A DNA stretch of 64,000 nucleotides from contig NC_051087.1 in the NCBI RefSeq assembly GCF_901709675.1, forward strand, positions 2,560,001 to 2,624,000, read 5' to 3'. Shown one piece after another: positions 50,211 through 63,216 of this stretch; positions within the stretch are counted from its first letter, which is position 1; the number at the start of each line of letters is the position of its first letter. The notes beneath the pieces were generated by a model. It saw nothing but the letters and a program-made list of their open reading frames with translations, was not told the DNA's origin and made no database searches. Source of the stretch: Syngnathus acus (Eukaryota > Chordata > Actinopteri > Syngnathiformes > Syngnathidae). The translations under genes were made by a program, and so were the position numbers.

Positions 50211-50509
50211 ATGTTCTAAAAATGCGTTATTCTATTTTTTATTATTTTTTAAAAACTTTTACAGGTGTTCCTGACATACAAGTAACCGGACTTACTGCTT
50301 CTGGAGTTGCTCCAGTGTACCTTTATTTTAGTTTTATCTTTTTGCAATTAAGTGTTTGAAATATTGAAGATTAATTTAATTATCAGGCCTATTTGTTTGG
50401 TGTTCACTTTATATGCTTTATTTGAGGACTACATTTCAATTTAATCATTTAGTGTATTTGTTTTACGACTTTTTTAATCCCCAAATTGCCGTTTGAATAG
50501 TGAATAATA

Positions 50510-50758
50510 ATGATTCCAAGGGAGACCTCGCCCAGCTCTTTATCCTCCGTGCTTCCCTCCATTTCTCTCCCTCCCTCCTCTTCGTGCTCTTCCTCTTCAT
50601 CCTCCCCCTTGATCAGCTTTAATCTCCCGGACTCGTCAGGGTGTAGCACCGCCGAGCACCATGACGACACCGGCTCTCGGCTAACTGGGAATCCGCTCTC
50701 CACGGTGCCATTCCGCGGGAGGGGGCAACCGCTGTCCGTCACCACCGTCGTCACGAAG
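50510..50758 (+). other. coro2a: Candidate first exon of the coronin gene
   Basis: An open frame from ATG 50510 runs through a Ser/Pro-rich stretch and ends ...SVTTVVTK at the donor ACGAAG|GTGAGT in phase 0, which would join directly to the [10 protein letters not shown] start. Mammalian CORO2B has a short MTVTK before the same MSWRPQ, so the VVTK ending may be a real counterpart. It could also be a 5' UTR exon that happens to be open. The stretch is CT-rich on the plus strand (50550-50610). Confidence 0.45.
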
Positions 50759-53338
50759 GTGAGTACTTAACCGCCGTGTACGACGACATCTTGGCCGGTG
50801 TTACTAAGCACTTTCGCTCACAACATCCGTGACACGTGCACCTGCTAACTTTAAGTGCAGCCCCTTTTATTTATGGGTATTAAAATAAGTCATTTCAAGC
50901 AGAATGAATACTTTAATAAAGTAAAAACGACACGTCTGGTGGTACTTAGCCTTTCTGTTTTGGTTTGAAAGCGTACTTCATATTTTATGCAGGGGCGTTT
51001 TCGAAACATCGGTGGGGGCACATTCACGTCTACTGTCTAAAGTTTTATTTTCACCACAACTCTTAACTGATAAAACTCGTAAAATTATTCTTGGGGATGA
51101 CTCTTTAATACACGGTGATTATGCGGTGCAATTTAACACAATTTCCTTCCCACTTGAATGAAGGAGAAGCAGGGGCGTGTAAACGGCGGGGGCGCCGGGC
51201 AGGCACCTGAGGGGGCAGGCACTGATGATAATTGTACCTTTTGCCATATACTGTAGTTTAAAAGCATTTTATCGTGAACAAAGCTACAGTGGAGCCCGCT
51301 ATTTGTGAAGGACAGAGACAACGTCAGCCCAAGAATAGTGAAAAATCTACGTATCATTGACATGCAATGATAAAAAAAAATATTTCAAAAAACACTTATT
51401 ATTCCTCGCAAAAACTGGAATGTGGGAAAGAACATTCCCCACTAACAAATAACATTACAAACAATATTAATTTACTCATGAGGATAAGCGGAAGATGAAA
51501 AATTGAATGAAAATGTTATCTGACACAATTCACGACACTCATAGTTGTCAAATAGTTCAATTAATTATAAAATATTCACTGATCAATTTGATGCTTATAG
51601 TTGTTTGTTTACATTTGAAGGGCCGCTTTGCTCACAGAGCTTGTATTGACGGCGTGTTCATGACATTCATTCTTTCCTCCCCAGCAGGGGTGGTGTTGTT
51701 TTCAGTGAGACCCCCAGTAGGGCAGATGCTCGGGGTTTGCTCCCCATTGTGCGTCCTTGCGTTGTCGTCTCGCGCCCACGTCAACATACTTAAAGACAAA
51801 AGAGCAAGCGGTGTGAGCGTGTAATGACCCGATGCTAATGCTGCATCCAGTAAGCCTGGTTGTATGTACAGTTTTAATTGAATTTTAGAGTGTGTTTGTT
51901 TGAAATAGTTCTGATATGTTTTTGAAAAATTTTAGTTTAGTGCTTGAGGCGCTTACTTAATATTTCGAAAATGAATACTTAGAAAATTCCACAAAGATGG
52001 CTGCCGCGATCAAACTTCCCGTAAAGATGACAAATAACCAAATTCCAGCTTTGATGGTGCTATTTTGCAGGATCTTCTTTCAAAAGTGGCCAAACATAAT
52101 CGAAAAGACCGTTGTTGCTCCGATGCGCCCATTTTGCCAGCTCTCTGTGTGAAAGACAAACCTTTATGTGAAATCCGGGCATCGGTTTGAACACGTTAGC
52201 CAAACACTGTTTTATTATCCCTGAGTCAGGACTTTTTTTTTTTTTAAAGACCGGTGCAGACTTGTCTTGTAATAAATGAGTCAAAGGTGTTATGCCACCT
52301 TGCTAGCCGCTACAGTTTTGGGGTCGAGGACCAACAAATTGTGGACCTCTCTCAACCGGATAATGAAATAATTCATCTATAATTCCGAGGCGGGAAATGA
52401 GCAGCCAAATTATAGTGGGTGCTTCCATGTGGACTCGTTAAAGTTGATACATGAGGCGTGTTATGTGGCACGTTGTTAACACATACCTGACATTCCCACA
52501 CTTTGTCCAAGTGATGACTCACATCTTTGGCTATGTAACAAAAACCCACCGGCGCTACAGATGCCCCTCACTCAAAACTGTAACTTGAACTGTAAATTAT
52601 ACGTTTTTTTTTTTTTCTTTCTATCTGATTTTGAAGCTGCAGTTTAGCATATATTGTGTACAATAAATACAGTCATTAAATGTTATAAAAGCATCCCACG
52701 TTATCAAACCGTTATGGTCAGCGCTGCTCGTTCTCGATGTGACAGCTGCGGCAGTGCGGATTATCTGATGCTACTCCCACGTGGCCCACAGAGCCAAGGG
52801 ATTACATCAAATTAAAAAGTAAAATAAAATGTGCGTGTTTGTGTGTGGATTAGTTCCATGTCGCGCACTGGGGTTTGGGTGGAAAAGAGGACCATAATCA
52901 GATCAAAGTCTTGGCATGTTGAGCATCAAAATGGTGGACAAAGTTTGTTGTGTCCTTTTCATGCCACTTTTTTCCCCTCCGAGCATTGCATGATTAATCG
53001 TGTTTTGATGCAACAGAGGCACAAACATTGTCAAAGCAATCACCAAAAATCAATAGTTTTTAAAAATAACTGTTTATGAAAATATAAACCTGACCCCGGA
53101 TAATAAAATAGCAAATAAATGTTTCATTATTAGGCCAATATATAATGAGCTTTTAACTCTTTTGTCCTTCTTATTATTATTTATTTAAACTTTTCCTGCT
53201 GTTTAACAGCAGATGGGTCATCGGAGTGTGATTTATTATTCATGAGGAGAAAAGTAGTAAGTGACTCGTGGATGCTAGCTAACGATTTGATGCAAAAGTT
53301 TGCAAAAATAAGTTTATAATAAACCTTTTTTTTTTTAA

Positions 53339-53523
53339 ATGTAAACAAAATCTTAACATTTGCTTTATTTCTTATTTACTTATTTGTGACATTTAAAAAT
53401 ATTTTTAACATAGTATATATGTAATACTGAAATGTAAAAAAATCTAAATATTTGCTTTATTTCTTATTTACTTATTTGTGCCATTTAAAAAAAAAATATT
53501 GTAAAATAGTATATGTAATACTG
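53339..53523. repeat. Tandem duplication, unit about 92 bp
   Basis: Two AT-rich units share TTTGCTTTATTTCTTATTTA and CTTATTTGTG, then CATTTAAAAA and a TATGTAATACTG ending. Unit 1 is about 53339-53429 and unit 2 about 53430-53523. They have drifted slightly. Confidence 0.75.
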
Positions 53524-53809
53524 TAAATGTAATACTGACTATTTCCCCCATCCTGTACAGAATACACGCTATAGATCTATGTCCAAGTGCTATTAGCACA
53601 GCTGCTAGCCGGTGCTTCCTGTGTATGGCGTATCGCAAGACATTAATGTGTTTAGCTGATGGAGGAGATGTGATTAGCGGCCTGTGTGTTGTTTACCAGC
53701 AAGGCTCAATGCAGTGTCAAGATAATCCCCCCGCCCGCCCGCCTTTGAGCTGCGGAAAGTGAAACTCACCTTGACAACAGTCGCTATGGTTGGCCTATAG
53801 CAGGCCATG

Positions 53810-53950
53810 TGAATCCAAGGATGCTTGGAGCGAACAAGTGGTTAGCACGTCTGCCTCACACTTTTGCAGTTTGGGGAAATTTTCAAGGCTCTAAATTGTC
53901 CGTGGTTTTGAATGCGAGTGTGACTGGCTTAGGGTTAGTAATACTGCGTT
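53810..53950 (+). repeat. SINE-like repeat remnant
   Basis: Contains AGTGGTTAGCACGTCTGCCTCACA, written here as words AGTGGTTAGCAC and GTCTGCCTCACA, which is the tRNA-like head of the common fish SINE, then CTCTAAATTGTCCGTGG and GAATGCGAGTGTGA from its body. Confidence 0.6.
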
Positions 53951-56234
53951 ACTTCCTGTTCATATCTCCCCCTTCACCCCTTTTGATTTGAAATAGGCAT
54001 CTCGAAAAAGCAAAAGCTATCAACAAAGGCCTGTTCCATTCTTCACGCATGTAGTCATCAAAAAATGCCTGACTTCACTCGTGGATGAAACCAGCTGAAG
54101 CGTATCCGCTAGTTTCCTGTGATGTGGATCCAGTGGAGCTGTTTGTTGGCTGTTTTCTAACTGCTAACGGATTAGCTTAGCGGTGAGATCATGCACAGTA
54201 TGTGTTAAGGTATTCGTGGGTGCCATTGGAATGGCCCGCGTTGCACGGGCACGCCGAGCAATACGTAAGCGGCGTGGGGGCGGGCGAGCGGTGAAATCAC
54301 GCTGACATGCTGTACTTTGGCCGTCAAAATGATGAAACGGAGCCTTTTATTTTAAGGCTGCAATTCCTTGGCGATCAACTTGGACTGCTGTGTTCGTACG
54401 GTACATCTGCGGAAAGTGTTCAACTTGAATTGTCGGAGGCACAATGTTGTGTCCCGCCTCTGATTTTGTTTTTCGCTTTTTGTTAGTGGAGGTTATTCTA
54501 AACTGCATTTCCTTTTATTTGCCTGAGTGCTAAGTTGCTAAGTGCTTGCGTGCGTGAGTGGTGGCTAATAGACTATAAGGACAGGGCAAGAGCTAGCAAG
54601 TCCTAAGAGATGCTCTGTGATCAAAACATCAACAACACTAATAGCTGGACATAACACAAGAGCCAGTTAAGCTAATTGCCAGCTAGCTTCTGTGAAAAAC
54701 ACAAGCGCTAGTTAGCTAGCTAAATTGTGTGAGAACACAAACGCGAGCCTTTTGATGGTGACCTTCCAACTGCCCGGCGTTGTCGCTTGTGATTAGCCGT
54801 CTGACTGTATTTTGACTGGCAAACACCTGCCCGTTGCCTTCCGTGTACTCTACGTTCCAGCTGACTCAAGCAAAAATATATTTCACAAAAGAAAGCAGAT
54901 GAAAAGAGGCAAAATATTTCAATGGATGGGACTCTACCAATTGCATTCTAAAGCGGGGGTGGTTTTATCAGTCACATGAAACAAATAAAAAAACTCCCAC
55001 AAGTTTCTTAACAATTTTTTTTTCTTCCTAGGCACGTATTACAACTTAACTCTGATAACATTGTTACTGTATTATTCCAGAAATATGACTTTATTGTCTT
55101 AACATTCTGCTCTTACAAATGGCGAGTTATTTTTAGGTGCCGCCAAGTGTTTATCAGCAGTGACCATAGGACTTTGCTCCCTGCAAAGCATTATGGGTTG
55201 CAGCATTTTCCAATAATTGATAAGTAATCCATATTCTGGGTTCTACTTGAGCTACGCCGTTCAGTTTAATGCAAGTTATTGATCAGCCTATCGGCCCCTC
55301 CCTTGTTTGACCGTGTGAACGCCACTTCATCAGTCTTTTTTTTTTACGCTGTCCTCGTACGGGCCAATCAGTTCGCGTTCTCAGCTCTCTGGTCGAATGG
55401 CCTCTTGCGTAACCTTTGCCTTGTGGACAGGCGAGTCTCCCTTTGCAAAGACACCGTTGAGGGACACACTTGTCCTAATTGTAGTACAGTTCGGAGACAA
55501 ATAGACTCCGACTTTTTATCCCCGTAATCCTACAACTTTATTCCCGTAAAATTCATCCTTGTAATTTTACGCCGTAACACTTCGACTTTTGGTCTCGTGT
55601 GTACCTAGCATACGTATATTGCGACATAATTGGCCTCTCTGTCTGTTTCTCTCTCTCTCTCTCCCGCCTCGCTCGCTCGCTCAAAGGGAGTGTACACACT
55701 CATCTTCCCTGTGCTTGTTCACACACGCATTTACCTTCACGCCGAGTGTGTGTAAATGCAGCGTCGGAGGTGGACGTACTGGAGATAAAGTCAATGTTTC
55801 TTTTCACCCGTGCCGATCCGCTTGGCCCCGGAGTCATAACAGAACGTCCCTCAAGGACCCCTTCCCATTGAGGTTCCCCCTCCTCCGGTCAGGGTGAGTC
55901 TCGTTCTTCTCCCCGAGCGAGTGCTTTCATGTCCTGATGGGACAGGTCACTCTGTGGAATTTGGCGTCGGCTTATTGATCTTTTCACTCTGCTGGCTACT
56001 GAGTCCACAGCTGCACTTTTTTTTTTTTTTTCTCCCTGGAGTAAAACTCTCGGCGAGCTTGGACAAGATCAAACGCAATTGTGTGGTGCCAACTTGGGTT
56101 GTGTAGTCCTCAAAACGGATCGCCGCAGGCACACGTTGTCATTGCCTCCTCCAGAAGTTGGCACCGCAAGCATGACAATGACATCATCTGCGGTCTGGAG
56201 CCACTGTGGTCCGTGGCTTGGACTGGGCCATTTT

Positions 56235-56345
56235 ATGGAATTTTGAACCTCGTGGTCTGCATGTCTGCCTCACAGGTCTTAAGTTCTGGGTTCGAAATCT
56301 CAGCTGCATGTGCGTGCGTACTTGCAGTTCCCTCCCACCTCCCGA
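56235..56345 (+). repeat. SINE-like repeat remnant with B-box-like word
   Basis: GTGGTCTGCATGTCTGCC, CTCACAGG, then TTCTGGGTTCGAAATCTCAG, resembling a tRNA B box, then GTACTTGCAG and CCCTCCCACC. A further head-like word lies at 56413-56440. Confidence 0.5.
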
Positions 56346-59177
56346 ATGCAAGTCAAACGTGATTTGATGCCTTGAATTTTGAAATATTATGTTTGGTTGA
56401 CTTTTTTAATTGGGGCAGCGTCGTGGACTAGCAGTTAGCACAACTTTAATTAGGAAAACATATAATTAAAAAAATCAAATTAAAAATAAAATAATTAAAT
56501 AGAATACAGAATAAAGAATTAAACAGTATAAAAGGTTTTAAAAGCAACACTATTGATATAAATGTTAGCGCGTCAATGGTGTTTCCATTGTATGTTGGAA
56601 TTTAGCTGTCAGGCACGTTCTGTGGTTATTTTACAGCGAGGACACAGCATGTAATTCTCTTTTTTTTATGTTTAATTTGACAGTAAACTTCAACTGGGAG
56701 TGGCATTAAACAGCTTGAAACCTCACACATACCCAAAAAACGCCTCCCACAATTCTCCATTCCAAATTCAGGACACAAGAGTATTTTTTAACCGGTTCCA
56801 AAAATTCCCACGTTCCTAAAACTCCACATTTTAAACGTCAAATCCAACCAGCAATTTCATTCTTTTTTTTTTTTTTTGCTTCAACTCCGTTTTCACTCTG
56901 CGTATTTTAATAACATGTTGTGTTACCACTCACCCATCGGCAGTTGAGTAATCCGTTCCAGACAGCCGCTATGATAAAACCACGGTCTACCAATCACGCC
57001 GTCCAAATTCAGTCTTGTACGTGTTAATCATTACATCTCTCAATGTGTTCTCTTCGCCATCCGCTTGAAAAAAACGACTTATCTGATAGAGATAAAGCTG
57101 GACGCCACCAGTTATTCATTTGCCTTCTGTCAAGCGCAAATTTCTGGAAATTTCTATAAAAACGCAAATTCGAAAGCTTTGATTTTTATTCACGCTAATT
57201 AAGACCAAGATTAATGTGGTTTAATAAACTCGTACTACTTTGAAGCCTTCGTTAGATTAGCTAGATTAGCTCTTACGATAGGTCAAGACTCCCTCGTAAG
57301 GTCAAAAGGACGAAGTTGCCTTTCGGGATTTAAATCTGCAGGAGGTCACCGTTGTTTTGATTGCGAGTGATGGCCGACAATTGGATTTAATTTATTGATG
57401 TGGGTTAGCGTGCTTAGTGTCACAGTGCCATGTAAACTTTGAACTCCCCGCGATTGTTTGGCCAAGAGAGGAGCGGCCGCTTGTGTGCTCGCTCATTATG
57501 ACTTGCTTTAAATGCGGTATGGTACTGCAATACATAGACACAGATGTGCTGTATACCAATTTTCGTCTTCGCTCTGTGAGCCAGACGTGGTCAAAACGTA
57601 CTGGCATAAATGAATACATCAAGGGTTATTTTTAGTTGTTTTTTTTGATCAGCGAGGAGCCGCGTGTAAAAATAACCACCTTGGTGTTTTTCGTCATCTA
57701 AATCTCAGACGGGCTGCCCGCCCACCGCTGAGACTGTAAGATGCCGGCTTCTGTTGCCTCATTACAACCTGCTTTTTGAAGACGCCATCTAAAAGTGCAT
57801 CTTGGTTTTGCGCTCTACTAAACGTTTGAATGGAAAAGAGGTTTAAAAAAAAAAAAAAAATGCAAATATCACTGAAGAATTTTGCAATTAATACAGAGTA
57901 ACACCATAAAATCAAGCTACGCATTACACAAGTGGAAAAAAACTGCCAGGTCGACTAATTACCCCAATTTCGTGTCGTATGGACACGATGATCTGCTGAC
58001 TCTTCGTCCACTCCCGAGAAACCGTTCGTAACACCTCCTCTTTATTTTACAGTATGTCATTCAACACAATGCAGCTCTTGCAAGTGTTGCGAGGACCGAT
58101 TCATGCCATGCCAGCAGGACGTGCCAAGAAACGTCTTGGCCGTCTAACTTGGCAGCTCGCCCGCCGCCCTGGCTGCTCGCTGATCGACCTAAACGCTGCC
58201 AGGGATTATCGCTAAGTGTCAACAAACCTCTGTCAGGGCACGCTTTGGTGACGCAGTCCAACAAGGAGTGGAGATTGACCCTTGGCCATTTCCAAATCAT
58301 GCTGTCTCTTCTTACCTCCACAATATGCTAATAGTAGCGTTCAGGAACGGATCTAAATAAAAACATTTCAGTAGCTTTTAACGGCCAGGATGGCTTTTTA
58401 CCCGGAAGGCTTAACGAATCTCCTCAGCATTGATGGGAAGACATTCCAGCTTCTCAATGGCGGCCCGAGGGCGGAAGGCGATAGAGAAGAGCGTAAACTG
58501 ACACGTGGTGTGTCACTTTTCTCCTTCTTACTTTTTGTACCTCTCTTAATTTGAGCCTTCTTCTTTACCTTTTGGACTTGTCGTCTTTGCTTCGGAGGAA
58601 CTCCCTGCGCCTCTACTGCTCTATTTATTTATTTTTTTGAGCCAGTCGTATGTTTTGACACATTTCCCCCGGTCAAGCAGCTGCTCAGTCTCAACGTCAA
58701 TGTCCGTCAAGCTTCTCCGCCCTTTATTTATAAGTAATGAGCGTACATACAGCAGCCAAGCCAGCAGGCAGGCAGGGAAAGTAGCCAAGCAGACATTCTG
58801 GCTAGCTAGCCTTGGTCCCAGAGGACCAGACTCGCTTATCTTGCGGCATAATGACATATGCATCGACTATCTGGAGAGACAGATAGGTCACTCCAAAAAG
58901 TATATACTGTGCTTCTGTTCTGGGAAATGTCTCGTCATCCTTGCTTGGTCGATTGAATCGGTAGAAAAATGAAAAATTTATTAGAGGGAATTCAAGTGCT
59001 GATGGTTATTACCACACATCTCTTCATAAACCAAATGTCATACTAGCCTGAAAAAAATATCAAAATTTAAAAAAAAACCTAATTGGCTTCAAAAAAGTGG
59101 AAGTGTTTAAAGTTGCGCAATTTTTTTCTTTGTCCGCAGATCGTATGAATAAAACTCCCTTCTCTTTTTATTGTCAG

Positions 59178-62100
59178 ATGTCATGGCGTCCTCAGTACCG
59201 CAGCTCCAAGTTCCGACATGTGTACGGCAAGCCGGCACCCAAAGAGAGCTGCTACGATGGCGTGCCCATCACGTGCAGCGTGCAGGACAACAACTTCTGT
59301 GCCGTCAACCCTCGCTTCCTCGCCGTCATCACTGAGTGTGCGGGGGGCGGGGCCTTCCTGGTCCTCTCTGTCCATCATGTCAGTGTTTATACAAGTAAAA
59401 TAATCGAGTCATTTTTTTTTTTCTCTTCTACAACATTCTACTTTCTGCTCAGACAGGTAAAGTGGACCCTCACCACCCGCGAGTGTCGGGCCACAGGGGC
59501 AAAGTGTTAGACGTCAAATGGAATCCCTTCGACGACTACTGCATCGCCTCCTGCTCTGAGGATGCCACGGTTAGCAAACAGGCTCTCATTCTCGTGAATA
59601 ACAGGGAGGGAGAGGCAAGATCTTTTTTTTTGGTGCCTCACAAAAAGGCTTAAACCAGGAGTCATCCCACACATTCCTCAGGAACACATCATCGAGCTTT
59701 ACCTCCTTGGAAATGATGTTTGCGCTTCACTGGTTGACTTCCAAATGCAGTTCTAATTATATTCCTGCATAAAAATACACAGGGTTTCTGGTTTTTGCCT
59801 AAAAAAAAAAAAAAAGAAGTCAGGAAAAGCCTACTAGAAAAGCTGAACTTTATTTGATTTGGTCTTTTTTATAAGACAAAAACCTTGCATTGAACAGGGG
59901 TGTGTAGACTTTTTAAATTCAGTGTATATACTGACTCGGTCCGATATAATCCCATTTGTGGAAACGTCAGCAAATGATTTCCGAGTGGATTCGTCCTTTC
60001 CCCTTCCGTATTTATAAAGATTTATAAAACAAATTCTAATTCTTAAAAAAAAATATTCAGAAAAAAAAAAGACCTGAATGGTAATAGCATAATATTCTAT
60101 ATGCAGAATAATTGTCTTTATTGTGGTGTTGAACTGGTGACTTGTGAATGAATGAATGTGCATCTCCAGGTGAAGGTATGGGAGATCCCTCCTCACGGCC
60201 TGCTCAAGAACATGACGGTGGCCTGGAAGGAGCTCCAGGGCCACAGCCGTCGGGTGAGCCTCATCGAGTGGCACCCCACCGCCAACAACATCCTCGTCAG
60301 CACGGCGTACGACTACAAGGTAAACGCGCTACTCTCTGCGCCAAATACTCCAAACAAGCACGGGAACATATCACAATGTAGCCCAAAAAAACTTTAAAGC
60401 CCAAAAAAAGACAAACCAAGCCAGTTTTACCTTTGATTGATGTGTCCTGTCCTCTCGGCTCCAGGTGATGATCTGGAACCTGGACTGTCCGGAGCAGGTG
60501 ATCAAGAATCCTGTGCGGACCATCAGCCTCCACACGGACGTTGTGCTGTCCATGTCCTTCAACACCGATGCCACCCTCTTGGCCACAACCTGCAAGGACA
60601 AGAAAGTCCGGCTCCTGGAGCCGCGCTCGGGGACCCTGCTCCAGGTAATCTTGGCAAGCTTAAACCTTCTGGGCCACCGTACTTCGAGTTTTCGAAGGAT
60701 CCTACCTCATCCTATTAGTTCTTTAGTTTGCATTAAATATTGTAACCTTGGCGAAGACACCACTATTTTTTTTTTTTTTTTTTTGGCGGACAGCGATTTT
60801 AACTCGCTTGTGTCTGAATCCGTTGTGGCCTTCCGGTTGCCAGGAAACCAACTGCAAGACGCACAAGGCCAGCAAGGTGCTGATTCTGGACAACGTCAAC
60901 AAGCTGCTCACCTCAGGCACGTCCAGGTGGAACGACAGACAGATCGCACTTTGGGACCTGGTAAATTCTCCAAACTGATGAAAAAAATGTTTTGGACTGA
61001 ATCCACTTTATTTTACCATCTTACTTTGTTTTTATTCAAATTGATTCTACAGCTTTCATTTATCTTCTTAATATTATTTTCAAAAGAAAATGATCATGAT
61101 TATAATCCATTATCATCTCTCAATGGAAAATTTTGCAATTTTATCTGACCCCTTTGTGTTATTGACTTCATTTTACTGTGACACGGTATGCCTGAAGGTG
61201 TGATATTGACTCCATGCAGGAGAAACACTTATGAGCATTTGTAATATTGAGAATGTCTGTCACGTGTGCCAACGACAGATTATATTCCTCTGACCTCATT
61301 TTGCGTCGCTGTCACTTTTGCCCCAGTGCGACGGCAACAAAAATAAAAATAATAATCCAGCTTTATGTCCAAGTGGAAAACTCCAAGGGTGCGTTTTGTT
61401 TGCAAGTGCGGAGTTGGCAACGATAATCGGAAAACTCGATGTAATGCGTAATGGCGCCACAGATAGACAAGAAGGTGAAGTAGTGTACAACACTGCCACC
61501 TAGTGGACAAATTGAAGGACGAGTAGCTCCTGACTTTTATGTATTTTATCGCTGTCCTTTTTTGTTTTTACCAAGTTGCTTCAGTTTAGTTTGTTTATAT
61601 TGACTTAATTCTTACGGCCATGACATGTACCTGGAAATTATTTGCCTTTTCTTTTTTTTTTTCAGGGTGACCTGTCAGTGCCTTTGGTAGAGGAAAATCT
61701 AGATGGTTCGTCAGGTTTCCTCTTTCCGTTCTACGACCCGGACACACACATGCTGTACCTGGCCGGGAAGGTGAGCGAGCATCCTTGACGCTCTCTACAA
61801 GATAGTTTTTCTCTCTATGTATCACAAAAACAAATTTAATTTGGAAAAACTGATTTAACGACGAGGCGCTGGTGTTTCTTTCAGGGGGACGGGAACATCA
61901 GGTACTATGAGATCAGCTCGGAAAAGCCGTACATCCACTACCTGACGGAGTACCGCTCCAATTTACCTCAGAAAGGGATGGGTGAGGAACGTACCGATGT
62001 ACAACAAACCTTTTTTGTCTGTCTGTTGACGCTCAAGCACCTGCAAGCAAATCTAATGTGCAAATAGCCAGCAGGCTTTGGGTAGTCAAAGCAGCTGAAA

Positions 62101-63216
62101 AAGCCGTTCAGCCCAGAACATGACCTCCTTTTTTCTTGTGAATTATTTTTTTTCTTTGAGTTGTAATCGTCAGAATTTTTCTCTGTGATGGATGATGATG
62201 AATTATTTGCAAGATTTTAATAAGAGTGAAGTTATTTCCTTTGCTGTTCTCAGGTGTGATGCCAAAGAGAGGCCTGGACGTGAGCATGTGCGAAGTTTTT
62301 CGCTTCTACAAACTGGTGACCATCAAGACTCTCATCGAGCCGCTGTCCATGATCGTCCCTCGCAGGGTAAGAGGAAGCCCTCGCCGACTCATCGCTTTCT
62401 TCAAGCGGCATCATATTTTGTCAACTTTTACAGTCGGAGTCGTACCAGGAGGACATCTATCCAATGACGGCGGGCAACAAGCCCGCCTTGACTGCCGACG
62501 AGTGGCTGAGCGGCATCGACAGAGGTCAGCGATATTTCTGCTTATTCCTGAAATCCGCAAACGTCTCCATTTTCCTATCGCCTGGTGCGTAGGCCCAGTG
62601 CTGATGTCGCTAAAGCCCGGCCATCCGGTGGACGAATCGAACGGCGAGACCGATAAGGCTCACGGTAGAGCGTACATTAGGGAACAGCCGGGCGGCGGCA
62701 AGACGGCCAACAACGGCGTGGCCGGAGACGGCAGGACGGTGGTGACTAACGGACAAGACTTCCTGCTCTGCTCGCCACCTAAAACGGAAAATGAGGTAGT
62801 GAATGATGATGTCACACGAGTGTGGGCTTTGATTGACAGGTTTGACAGTTGAGGATCTGGGAACTAGATCAGGTTAACTTGTCATTTTGCTGTGGGCTGC
62901 GGGCATTTTTCAATTATGCCATTTTTTTTTTTCAAGGAGCTCTTCATGTATTTTGCAAGATACAAAAGCAAGCATCTATATTGCAATTTCAGCTTTAGTA
63001 AACATCAATGTTTTCTATACATATTTATGCAAATTAAGGCCTACAGACGGAATGTGACTCTGATGTTGATGTTGTCCGCAGCTTCGCGTGAAATTCCACA
63101 AGCAGCAGGACGAAATCCGGCGACTGGTGGAGCTTCTCCAACAGAGGGACGTGCACATCAAGCAGCTGGAGCTAGAGATCAACAATATGAAAAACTCTCA
63201 GCAGAACTCACTTTAA
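59178..63216 (+). CDS. coro2a: Coronin 2A-like actin-binding protein
   Basis: Eleven exons: 59178-59378, 59453-59569, 60170-60319, 60465-60644, 60844-60960, 61666-61770, 61885-61981, 62254-62366, 62434-62524, 62593-62795 and 63082-63216 (TAA). They give 502 residues (human CORO2A 525). Coronin 2 proteins bind F-actin; CORO2A also joins NCoR co-repressor complexes. The start [20 protein letters not shown] is followed by a WD40 propeller: [66 protein letters not shown] and [12 protein letters not shown]. The coronin extension follows ([28 protein letters not shown]), then a variable linker, then a C-terminal trimer coiled coil ([26 protein letters not shown]). RHVx[14 protein letters not shown] and PPKTENEL favour 2[13 protein letters not shown] and the possible VTK exon recall 2B, so the paralogue is likely but not certain. 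Confidence 0.85.
59836..59950 (-). repeat. Interspersed fish repeat remnant
   Basis: AACAGGGGTGTGTAGACTTT followed by a CAGTGTATATA end, in a coro2a intron. It is the reverse orientation of the element at about 18775-18920. Confidence 0.55.

Larger units (their letters stand above)
49083..50509 (+). other. uso1 3' region and uso1-coro2a gap
   Basis: AT-rich non-coding sequence. It holds a CT run near 49131-49151, a CTCF-like word (49579-49594), a diverged SINE-like repeat (about 49976-50190) and an AATAAA at 50205-50210, a possible distal end for uso1. Confidence 0.55.
50759..59177 (+). other. Large first intron of coro2a, or intergenic
   Basis: 8.4 kb with no exon I can support. It contains an imperfect tandem duplication (53339-53523), two SINE-like remnants (53810-53950 and 56235-56345), a (CT)n run (55648-55667), and several T runs. 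Many small open frames are scattered and unconvincing. Confidence 0.55.

Noticed and set aside
62226-62852. 208-residue frame through the coro2a 3' exons
   Set aside because: It reads through introns; only its first part overlaps a true exon in frame.
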